Source of the DNA: Mesostigma viride
Taxonomy: Eukaryota; Streptophyta; Mesostigmatophyceae; Mesostigmatales; Mesostigmataceae
Length of the DNA stretch: 64,000 nucleotides
Assembly: GCA_009746045.1 (NCBI GenBank)
Contig: RPFO01000310.1
Location: 2,398,642-2,462,641, forward strand
Direction: 5' to 3'
The translations under genes and the position numbers were made by a program. The stretch's first letter is position 1. The number at the start of each line of letters is the position of its first letter. The notes under the pieces were generated by a model. That model worked only from the letters and a program-made list of their open reading frames with translations. It was not told the origin of the DNA and did not search any database. Shown here in pieces: positions 46,078-57,400 of the stretch.

Positions 46078-47044
46078 GGCCCCCGCGCATTAATTAATTA
46101 ATTAATTAATAGACACGTGACTGCGTCACGTGAGCATAAGTCCTCAGTGGGAGGGGAACATGGGATGGAATGGATGGTATAAGCTATCTAGGTCCTAGTT
46201 ACAGGGGTGTGGGCACCGCGGCCCGAATCGCTATGAATGCCATACTGCATGGTCACACGCGGAGCCCCCACAGGCTTGGGGGTGGTCTCCTTCATCACTA
46301 CTTGCCATCTATCCTTGCGCACCATCTGCCTCCATATTACAGACAAACCAGGAGGCTGCCCGGGGGTGAGCCCGTCACGTCTATAGTGTAGCACATGTCC
46401 ATGCCGAGTCTATCACGAAAAGTCCACGGGTGGCGGCCCTGCCGCGCGCGGCCGGGGGCACGCCAGGTGAGGACATATCGCCCAGGCTGGGCGGGCTTGG
46501 TGCCAGCTAGTCTATCTGATGTATCTACCTGATCTGTGCGGGCCAGGTGCCCGGCTAGGCCCAGGCGCCTGTGCCTAATAATGTGGGAAACATAGGGCAA
46601 ATCAGCGTACAAATCCTCATTACTAATGTGCAAACCAAGGGGGATGTTAAGGGCCTGGCGCAGCATCTTGGTGACGGCGCCGTCGAGTCGTTGCTCCAGC
46701 TCCTGCGTCAGTGCGATCGGCGCCGTAGGTCAGGATCGTCAGAATGACGACCTTGAAGAGGTCACGCTTGACGATCCGGGGTAGGGCGGGGTTGCTCCAC
46801 CAGCGGCGGTGGTCATTCAGAATGACGACCTTGAAGAGGTCACGCTTGACGATCCGGGGTAGGGCGGGGTTGCTCCACCAGCGGCGGTGGTCATGGAGGT
46901 GCGCCCACGCCATGCCGATCCGTGTCGTCATGTCGTCCTCGCAGTCGGGAAGCCAACTGCCGAGCAGCTTGAAGCGGCCTGAAGGAGGGTAGTTGACCTC
47001 GGCATCGTCTAAGAGGCGGAGTGTGGGTGGGGGCCCCCGCGCAT
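46078..47044 (-). mobile_element. LINE ORF2 3' fragment with 13-bp target duplication
   Basis: GGCCCCCGCGCAT at 46,078-46,090 and 47,032-47,044 flanks a 941-bp minus-strand insert: RT thumb region ('FKLLGSWLPDCEDDMTTRIGMAWA', 'MLRQALNIPLGLHISNEDLY'), 3' UTR, perfect hairpin at 46,114-46,132 and (TTAA)n tail at 46,091-46,110. A 78-bp segment is tandemly duplicated inside (units start 46,740 and 46,818). The insertion lies within the 3' UTR of the half-LINE. Confidence 0.85.
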
Positions 47045-47457
47045 GTGCGCCCATAATGGCCCCCATGGATGATGCCTTCAACATTTAGCCATGCTATTCT
47101 GATCTATAATGGGAGCCATGCTATGTCTATAATGGGACCCCCATGGATGTTGCATTAAGAATTTTGCCATGCTATGCCGATGCAGAGAGATGCTCTCTGC
47201 CGAGAAGCCATGCCCTAGCCCTTGTATAGCCATGATGATCTTACTCCCCCGTGCCAGGATCCCCCCCTTAGGCGGGTTGAACCTGAGACAGCATGGTGGT
47301 GCGGGTGCCCTGGTGCACCTAGAGCAGGGGTAGCTTACATTCCCACCCTTGCATGAAGTAGCCTAGGATGTATTAAAAGCCATATGCCCCTTCTCAGGGA
47401 TATGTGCTACATTGACTCCCAACGGAGCGATGTTGATAATTAATTAATTAACGCTGT

Positions 47458-48018
47458 TACGTGTTAATGAATTAATTAAAACTAATTCATTTATTATTGA
47501 TTATACCACAGAAGCCAACTAGTCAGGGAGGCGAATATACTCCTTCCAGATCTCCTTTGCGGCCGTTCGGAGCTTGGCACTGGATTCGTTGTCCACATCG
47601 TCGCGTCGCTGCAGCAACACGATGTTTTCTGGCATACGCGGGCTTTTGGTTCCCGCGCAGCACATTCAAATGCATTTGAAAGTGCTGTCGTCCGGCTTTT
47701 TGCCTTTGCACCGTGTGCAGTTCTTGGGCGTTTGGAATCATGGCATGGCTAACGTGATGACTGACTAGCTAGACCTTTTCAGTGGTTTTCCATTTGCGGG
47801 TATTTCCTCGTAAATGGTGGGAGAGCGATCGCAGCAATGGTGCTCACCACTAGACACTCCCGGCCAGTTAGGCTCGAAACAAACGCCCTGATCAAGCATG
47901 CTGTTTCCGGCCCCACCGTCTAGGTCATCTAGTCGCTCTACACATAAGCCAGCCATAATTTCAATGCACACGGATACACATTTCCATCACCATTCATCTT
48001 CATCATCCTGAACGACTC
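47458..48018. other. LINE tail remnant and unassigned sequence
   Basis: 47,449-47,480 completes the hairpin and tail of the LINE copy begun at 44,105. The rest (about 47,500-48,018) has no recognised gene or element. A 'gttttctggcatacgcgggc' region and short ORFs carry no motif. Confidence 0.4.
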
Positions 48019-48102
48019 GAACACGCGGACAAGATAACGGCAGGCTCGAGCTACCATGGTCCGGATTCTCCCGATTTCTGGCCTGCGCTGGTTGTCTCCT
48101 TG
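48019..48102. mobile_element. 84-bp micro-insertion, copy 2
   Basis: Same 84 bp as 27,133-27,216 with three or four differences and the same two end points. No clear target duplication is seen on this copy. Confidence 0.65.
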
Positions 48103-48153
48103 ATACTCCACAGCATACCATACATGAAGTGAGACAATCAATGGCACTAAGCC

Positions 48154-48186
48154 GTGATTATCAAGGAGACAACCAGCAGTGATTAT
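48154..48186. mobile_element. 17-bp micro-insertion with 8-bp target duplication
   Basis: CAAGGAGACAACCAGCA (48,162-48,178) is flanked by GTGATTAT at 48,154-48,161 and 48,179-48,186. It equals the shared end of the 38- and 84-bp copies. Another copy of this end, reversed, is at about 49,353-49,369. Confidence 0.65.
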
Positions 48187-48483
48187 AACTGCACATATGC
48201 AGCTAATACGCATCAATAAAATAGAGGTGCATATACTGAAACATGAATATATGGCACTAACAGCCTGAACCGGCTGAATGTGCATAGCATGCCATACGCA
48301 TGCCGTTATAATGTGTGCCTGCAATTAAAACCTGAGACACCTGCAGCAGTGGTCCACTAAACCCCCATAAGGATTATGTTGACGCAAGCGATTGCGCGTT
48401 CGCATGAAAAGATTCCAATCAAAACGGGGCGTCTCCCCCTAAATTGAGGCACGCGCTAATGGTTTGATTGGCTCCAAAACGAA

Positions 48484-51400
48484 TCAACAAGCGGCTGCTC
48501 GGAGGAACTCATCAAACGCCGTCGTGGGCGGCAGGTGCAGCGAGGGCTTATCCCCCGCGGGAACCGCCACAGGAAGCCGTATGATCTTGGGGGGGAGTGT
48601 AAGCACGGGCGGCTGCACAAGTGTGCCGTTCGCTGGCTTACCATCCGTGTCCACCAACTGCCCCAGCTGGCCATCGGCGAGCAGGTGCCAATCTGCTAGC
48701 TCTCCATTCGCCACCTGTCCAGCAGCACCGCCCTTGGCAACAGCGCTGCCCTCCCGGTCCTCGACATTGCTGCCCGAGGCAGGGGCCTCCCTGCCAGGCT
48801 CGGCTTCTGCGCCTTCAGATCCACCCTCACTGGAGGTCGGAGAGGCCTCGCGAGGCGTGCTGGCGGCGGACACGAACCCGGGCGTTGTCGGCTCGCTAGA
48901 CAAGCCGGACGACCTTCTGCGAGGGATCGAGGCACCAGGTGGCGGCGCAGCGGGCACCGAAGCGGCAGCTGCCGGCACCGGGCCTTGCTGTAGAGCAGCA
49001 ATTTCTAGTGCTGTGCCTTCCTTTGGCGGGGCGTGGGTCCCATTGGCGACGTGGCCATTGGCGTTCATGAGGCGCATCACCTGGCCACGCGAGAATCGTA
49101 TGGAACAGTGACAACCAGCATGCAGGGGTCATCTTGTTATTCAGGGTTGAAGTAAGGAGCGGTTTTTCTTGGGGTTGAAGTAAGGAGCAGTTGTTCTTTG
49201 GGTTAAGCGAATGCCAGCATCTAATTGATAATTGGCATATTGTGACGAGGATCCTGGACCGTTGTCATTCCGACGACACCATTCAAAGTACACAGGATCC
49301 GTTCAAACTAGGTACTATAATCACCTAATACCTATATATACCGATACATATTCGCTGGTTGTCTCATTGAGACGCCTGGATGCAAGGACGCAGCATCACT
49401 CTACAGTCGGCGACCAGGTCGGCATGCACCCACTAGCCATCAGCCTAATGATACGCCTTCATGCAACAAACCGCCATAACTATACAGGAGGCAACAAGGT
49501 TGGCATGCGCCCACCAGCCTGTCCTACGCAAGGAGCCGGCATGCAAGGAACCAGCATTCTTGCAGAGTAGAACATTTAGGTTTGTGTGCACCCACCAGCT
49601 GCAGGCCGCCCCCCGAGGGAATGCCTTCGTACGCTGCGCGGAAGTCCGAGTACGACCGCACGAGCGTGGGCTTGTCGGCCGCGCTCTCCTCCGCCTTGGC
49701 CTGGAGGCAAATACAAAATAATAAAATAATAATATTAAGAGGCAATCAACGACGAAATAGGTTAATGTAATATCTGATTACCAACTTGCAAGAAAACCTT
49801 ATCAGCATAGAAGTGCAAGTGTATAATGGGAAAAGGGGAACGCCAGGTTCACAATGCTCCAGCAACCGCCTCGCCCCCCAGCTCGATCAGAAAGGCAAGG
49901 TAAGCTTTTTGACTGGTCATGCATAGTATACATGCTACAATGATAATGGGATTATCATAGTATCAGTGCTACAACGATTATGGGATTATCATAGTGTCAA
50001 CGCTCCAATGATAACCGAGTTGTCATCGTATCTATGCTACAATGATGACAGGATTATCAGAGCAATGTCCACTCCATGCAGGGCAACCCGCCTCCGCCCC
50101 AGTGGAAGCCCATGTAACCAGCCAGAATTGCAATGACACAGACCCCACACGCAGAAACAAACTAATAAAGACATGGAGACATGGAAACCCACCATGCGGC
50201 CCAGCTCGATGAGGTCCGCGATGGACGGCACGCGGCTGTGCCGGCTGCTGCGCTGGTGGCGCTCGTGCATGGTCGGCCAGTGCTTGAGCAGCTGCAGCTG
50301 GCCCAGCGAGGGCGTGGAGGAGAGCGTGGACAGGCCCGACCGGTGCGTCGTGCGGATGTTGTACGAGATGTCCAGGCTGAACGGCTCGCGCAGGGTGGCC
50401 GGGTCCAGCGCCGCGCCCATGCCCTGCGGGGATGTCCAGTGTGAGGACGGTGGTAAGCAATCAAGTGTTTTGCATAGCTCGGCAGATTAAGCATGGCAGA
50501 TGAAGCATGGCAGATGAAGCACGGCAGATGAAGCATGGCAGATGAAGCATGGCAGATGAAGCATGGCAGATGAAGCATGGCAGGTGAAGCATGGCAGATG
50601 AAGCATGGCAGATGAAGCATGGCAGATGAAGCATGGCAGATGAAGCATGGCAGATGAAGCATGGCAGATGAAGCATGGCAGATGAAGCATGGCAGATGAA
50701 GCATGGCAGATGAAGCATGGCAGATGAAGCATGGCAGATGAAGCACGGCAGATGAAGCATGGCAGATGAAGCATGGCAGATGAAGCATGGCAGATGAAGC
50801 ATGGCAGATGAAGCATGGCAGGTGAAGCATGGCAGGTGAAGCATGGTGAAGCATGGCCTGGAGGAAAAGAGGGTTCATAAGTGGAATGGTAAGGGGCCGA
50901 TGGGCTCTCATACGCGCCGAACCCCTGTGGCCGCGGATGCTGACAGGTATGCTGACCGACATGCTGACAGACATGTTATCAATGGCTTGATTCAGGGTCC
51001 TAGATTCTAGACTTAGCAGACTACATGAAACGGGAAGTCGAGGCGATATGAGAACTATGGACACCGGAAAATGCAAGGGCGCGTGAGGAAAACAAAAAGA
51101 AAAAAGCAAAAGCAAGCCAAAGCTCACCTCGGCTGCATCCGAAGAGCTACCCGACAGCACATCCGTGAGCCGCCCCATGGCCACGTCCCACCCCGTGATG
51201 TCCTTCGTCACCTCCCTGCCGCTGCCCCCCGCATCCCTGCTGCTCACGTTGGCGCCGCTGACGTCGGACAGTTTCTGCCACAGCGCCCGCGCGGACACCT
51301 CCTGCTCCCCCTCACTGTACCCCGCGGGAACCGAGGCCACGTCCTCGTCTCCAGAGGCGACCACGGCGGCAGCAGCGGCGGGGGTGGCCATCTGGGCGGA

Positions 51401-54400
51401 GCGGTCGATCACCGCCTTGTCAGTGATGTTCAGGTAGGGGCAGACCTGCGCGCAGGAAATTATAAGAGGAGAATGATGCGGACTGATCAGCGGAGAATGC
51501 GGGGAGATGTTGGGGCTCACGCTCCAGAATAAAAGAAACCGGGATGGAAAAGACAAGACATGAAGAAAGGGACAGATGGAAAAGAAAAGAACAGACAGAC
51601 AGATGGATTGAAGTCAAGAACAGAGGGTTGATAAAGGTGTTTGTATATGGTTTACATATGACGCCTAAGTACGGTCAAGGAGGCTGACAATGAGTGGTAA
51701 CATGGAACTACACTTGTGATCTACTATTGCACCTTAACTCACCCATGTGTTCCTCATTTTCCCGGAATATTTGTCATAACCACGAATTTTCTGTACCACA
51801 GAGCGTAAACTTGCTTATCGACATCTCCGTACGCTGTCAATGAACGGGTAACCCCATAACTGTCTGTGCACTACCCCCACGCGCGCCCTCACCTGCACAA
51901 ACGCTGGCTCTGTGCACTGCGGCGGAGCCGCCCCAGGGGCGTACTTGCGGAAGAGCGCGCGCAGGCACGCGTGGGAGACGGCGACCACCGAGCGGCGCTG
52001 GCAGTAGCTGAGCGACGCCGTGGCCGTGTCTGCGACCAGACAAGGGGGGTTGTGGGGGAAACAATCCCACATTGCGTAAGCGAGGGAGGAAACAAGTGCG
52101 GTGCAGCAAGTGCGACGGGTCAACCGATGCACTAGCTGCAAAGGACCTGCGCAGCACGCGGTGAGGAGATGACCACCCAGAAATCTAACAGAAGTCTTAC
52201 CGTCAAGGGACCAGACAGGGGGTTCACCACCAAGGGATGGAACAGAAGTAACTTTGGTCGGTGACGGCGCATCCATGAAACATGCACGGTGAGGACAAAT
52301 GTGACTGTTACCGCTACAACATCATCCCAAGCCAACCCCTTGTCCGCCAACTTTGTCTGCCGACCCCATATGAGGCCTTGCAAAGCCGCAGTCAAGTGCC
52401 CACGGCGAGGGGGTACGCCGCCGATGGTGGAGAGGGAATGGGTACTGTCATGGTGGAGACGGACATGCCTTTTGCCACACTGGCCTGCCAGATGTCACGA
52501 AAAATAGTACACAAATAATATAAATACCCAAATAGTAAACAAATAGGACCATAAACAAACAGTAGTAGCACTGAAGGCATTAGAGGCTGTTTATACCATC
52601 GCACTCACCGCTGGTGTCGAGCGCGCGCGACCGCACCGATAGCGTCAGCTGGGTGGCCTTGACCACGGTCTGGCAGCATCAATGGGTGGTTGGTTACGGG
52701 AGAAAGAACAAACGTCAGTTTGCAAGTGTCCGATGCACACGGAGGTAGGGTAAAGCCACCAAGCACGGAGAGATGATCAAGTCGTGGGTGGGCCACGCAC
52801 GCAGCAAGCAGCACGATGCTGGCATCCGCGCGACATAAAAGCAAGCACACAGAATTAGGCAAGTACACAGAATTAGGCCTGCCGTTGCCGGAGTTATGAA
52901 ATATGGATGGCAAGCCTACCTGCCCCCTCTCCTCTTCCCCCTGGCCCCAGCCTTCGATCTTCAATTGCCCCTCTAACAAACCGTAGCACTCACAGCCTGC
53001 GGAAAGCTTGCCCCCACCACCGTGACGTCATACGGCACCAAGTAAAAGCACATAGACTACCAAGGACACCGTCCTTGCCTCAATGTGACATCCCTAGCAG
53101 CCACACACAGGGTAAGTCACACAACGGACATTCCTTTACATCACTCCCTCGCGACTTGAATCACAGACACGATTAAAATGGAGCACATGTGCTGACAACA
53201 ATATCCATGCAATCCATATCATCCATATCATATAATCATCAAGATCATCAAATCATTAATAACATCAATATAATTAACAGCATTAATTTCTCCTCAAGTG
53301 GTCCCGTTCAGATGCAACAGAGTGCGGCGCCACAAGCCTACACGCCACCTACCTTATCCGAGCGCGAAAGGTGGGTGGCCGCGTGGTGGGCAGAGCAATG
53401 ATTGCTCACTTGAAACCGACTCGCTCCTCTTCCTGTACCTCTCCATATGATATTGCACTAAACTTTTGCAGAGTCGTGCGATGCCTCTGGCCCCCACCTG
53501 CCAGCCGCTGTGGTCTACCAGCAGGATGTATAAGGTGGCAGTGCTCTACTAGACCAGCAGGATGTATAAGGTGGCCGTGCTCTACTAGACCAGCAGGATG
53601 TATAAGGTGGCAGTGCTCTACTAGACCAGCAGGATGTATAAGGTGGCAGTGCTCTACTAGACCAGCAGGATGTATAAGGTGGCAGTGCTCTACTAGACCA
53701 GCAGGATGTATAAGGTGGCAGTGCTCTACTAGACCAGCAGGATATATAAGGTGGCAGTGCTCTACTAGACCAGCAGGATATATAAGGTGGCAGTGCTCTA
53801 CTAGAGCTTCGCAAGGCAACGCTATAATACACAATGGTCTTCCATGGTAAAACCTAGCGCACAGCACCCCACCTGCCAGCCGCTGTGGTCCAGCAGCAGG
53901 ATGAACGTGGTGGCGATCGCAGCGTAGTTGGCAGGTGTAGCGTCCGGCAGGAATAGCTCCACCCAGAACGACGAGAGAAGCTGGTTGACCTGCCAGGTGG
54001 CGGGAGGATCGCAACGAGTGCCATAGGAGACGACAGCAAGGAGATCACACCACCATCCGTTAGCCATTAACAGCCGTGCATGCCTACCAGAGTGCAGGCC
54101 CACCAGTCATGACAGCTGGTGCACGTGGGTCAGCCTCAGAAGGTCATATGGCTCGAAGGGGGAGGAGGTCGCGCGGTGGGTATCCCATAGGGGGCTACAG
54201 GGACGGACAAATCACAACTGAAGCATAAACACCATGATTACCAGAAATATTTACAAGCGATGAACAGAGATCCAAGTGGCGTGAGGGGCGCAGTTCACAT
54301 CAACTGATTCGATTCACATGTATTCTACATGGCTAGGATCTCGCATCCACTGTCATCTATTAATAGGCAGGCAATATGGTGGCATCGCCAGGCACAGCCC

Positions 54401-57400
54401 TGCATACCCACCTGCGGCTCGTTCAGCAGCACATAGCGCCGCCCCCGCATGGTGTCGTCGCCTGCAAGCAAGCCAGACAAGATGGTATTGAAGTATTGTT
54501 AACAACATTGGAGTACTGTTGATAACATCTCAACCAAGTTAGAAGAGCTGAGTAAGCATCGGGTCGAGTACAGAGCCACATGTGGGCGCAAGCCCAGATG
54601 ATGAAGGTGAATCGGAACACGGGCAAAGCCGAGCTAACTGCGAGGCAAGATGCGTGCGAAGATGCTATGGTAAGATGCTATAGCTTGGTCATGTAACCAC
54701 TTATAATGTTGCAAACAACAGAGAGTCCATATTGCAATCACCAGGTAAGGTGCACCATTGCCTTTCTTTGCAAGTGGACGGGAACCTGCTCCTAGGACAT
54801 AGTAGACGCCCGGGAAAAATAACAACAAAGTTCATTGGTTAAAGCAGATGTTAACGCAGAAGGGGTCCACATTATATTTATATTTACTGGGAACCTTAAG
54901 AGTTCCAACCGTACAGTTCAACATTGTAAGCCATTTGCCCATCAGGCTGCCAAATCACGTGCAAACGTCATGACACCACGCATGAGCAACAACTGGCCCA
55001 CCCATAATCCTCAACCACAATGTTTCTTAAAGGTCAACCACCACCAAAAAATATTTCTCTGACCATCAAATGGGCAACCCAAGATTGCGGAGGGTCCCAC
55101 ATGCCACCATAGTGGACCCTGCCGCATTGATCCAAATGAAGGTGGCGAAATCAGCGCCGCATGCCCCCAAACCCCCGCACGACAGGAAACTAAATACCAC
55201 AGGCAGGGAACAGGCTACCTAGGAAATCATGGGGGTCCACACACAGGAAAAGCGCACAAAGAGGAACAGCACACTAACAGAAAAAGCTTACCGTAGCCTC
55301 CAGCAACCGACACCGGCAGGCGCAGCGGCGGCACCGGCGTGGACGCCATCGTGAGCTCGATATCCCCCGCACTGACGCCCGCCCCTGCGCTGACACTCGA
55401 ACTGTGAGGGAGCCCCCTTGCCACGGGCGAACCCTCCTTGTCCTTGTCCTTGCTCTTCTTCTTCTCTTTCTCTTTCTCCTTCTCCTTCTCCTTGTCCTTG
55501 TCCTTATGCCCGCGCCCGCGAGGCGTAGCCGCCACGTCGCTCCCTGGGCTGGTGGGCGGCCGCTCATCCCCCCCGGGGGCACCTGTCCCGACACCACCCG
55601 GCGCCGCGCCGTCGGCCGAGCTGTCGCTGTCGCTGTCGCTGTCTCTGTCGAGGTGCTGGAGCATGTCACGGAACTTGTTATTGATCACGTTCACGAATTT
55701 GGGGCGCGCGCCCTTGATGGCGGAGCCACGCGGCCCGCCGGCATCGCTACCAAACGCGCCCGCGCCGCTGTCGTGGCGCGTCACCAGCGTGGAGAGGATG
55801 GTGTGGGCGGAGACGCGCGAGGGGCTGGACGCAACAGCCATGGCTGAGAGGAGCTGCTGGAGGAGGGCCTGCGTGTGGTGGGGGGCAGCATTATTTTGGG
55901 TTGTTGGGGGCAACAGTATGGTTTTGGGTTGTCGGGGGCGATAGAATTGATTGTTTTGGGTTGTTACTGCGAAGGCATTTCGGGTGTTGAGGCGATGGCA
56001 TAACTTTGGGGTGGCCGGATGGGTACGATAGGTGGCTGTGGTTGTTGCATAATTACAAGCACTAAATGATGATAGATGATCCCAGCAAATGCAGAGGAGA
56101 TATCAGAATCAACCCACTTACAGGCTTCTCTATACACATACTGGGATTCCACACAAACTCAAGTAGGCCATCAACCCAATGACATCACTGCCTGGAGGTC
56201 CTTTTGGGTGGGTGAGCAGGAAACTGATGGAATGCTTCCTGGAACATCGCCATGCCTGACGTCTCAAGCTCGGCAGCGCTTTGGTTCGAAGAAGAGGAAT
56301 TGGTTCAGGCAACATAGATGGGATGAAGAGCCCTAATCAAGTTAGGCCAACCTGGGTGGGAGGTGGCCAGCCAGGGACTAATTGCATTTCCCAGCCCCCA
56401 GTAACTACCTGGGGTGCAATGCATGCATGCACCCCCCCGTTGCTAGGTGCTACTCACCACCAATGGCTAATTCAGCCATCTCCTCTCACAAGGTCAGTCA
56501 TGTGGTGTGTCTTACTGTGCGGAAGAGCTCACACTGCACTACCGTGTAAAAATACTGATTAACAACCTAGTGCAGAGGCAAGTGGTCATAAAGAGAATGG
56601 CTATTTCCTGCGGACTCCATGTCATCACAACGGCATCCGGATAATACTATTGGCAACATAAGATTTTCTTATGAGCAAATATCCATGGGGACGCCAGCGA
56701 TACGCAACCAGTAGCTCCAGGGTCTACGTCTTCGCCAGGCAACCACCTTCTGGCTTATCCAGATAGGCCTATTGCTCCAATTGTTACCGCCATCCATGAA
56801 TGGAGGGAGCCTCACCTCTGGGATGCCCAGGGCCATGGCCTGCGGTCGTGACAGGCGCAAGTCCTGGTCTTGGCTCAGCCCCGCCACTGAGGCCGCCACC
56901 ACCTCCACGGCCTGCAGGGGACGAATGCCAGGGAAACATGAGATGGTACCATGGTCAAGGAAGCAGGCAAGAGCCGAAAGACAAAAAAGAAAGAGCAACG
57001 ATCACAGAGAAAAGGGAAACATGAAGGGAAATTGAAATGCAACGTAGAAGGGAAGAAGGGAAGAAGGGAAGAAGGGAAGAAGGGAAGAAGGGAAGAAGGG
57101 AAGAAGGGAAGAAGGGAAGAAGGGAAGAAGGGAAGAAGGGAAGAAGGGAAGAAGGGAAGAAGGGAAGAAGGGAAGAAGGGAAGAAGGGAAGAAGGGAAGA
57201 AGGGAAGAAGGGAAGAAGGGAAGAAGGGAAGAAGGGAAGAAGGGAAGAAGGGAAGAAGGGAAGAAGGGAAGAAGGGAAGAAGGGAAGAAGGGAAGAAGGG
57301 AAGAAGGGAAGAAGGGAAGAAGGGAAGAAGGGAAGAAGGGAAGAAGGGAAGAAGGGAAGAAGGGAAGAAGGGAAGAAGGGAAGAAGGGAAGAAGGGAAGA

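Larger units (their letters stand above)
44511..47448 (+). mobile_element. Full-length ORF1-only half-LINE (about 1.98 kb plus nested insert)
   Basis: Flanked by a 9-bp target duplication TAACGCTGT at 44,502-44,510 and 47,449-47,457, so both ends are known. Order: (CCACGAG)n 5' repeat; leader; ORF1 44,680-46,025 in three frames joined by two frameshifts; 3' UTR 46,026-46,090 and, after a nested insert, 47,045-47,430; terminal hairpin; (AATT)n tail. ORF1 starts MTSKRPLTQRSL, has a coiled middle, an RRM ('HNVIVKHFDQPAGETSTSL'), and a CTD ('TLDDDLTLAQQQRRRELWP', 'KPVYWRGAVIHV'). The layout matches L1 ORF1p. There is no RT or endonuclease, so it must depend on another element's enzyme, as HAL1 does on L1 in mammals (comparison by analogy). 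Confidence 0.8.

Noticed and set aside
50461-51556. ORFs with 'MLHLPCFICHASSA' repeats
   Set aside because: Translation of the 14-bp intronic array; the flanking true exons are in the EFR3-like gene.
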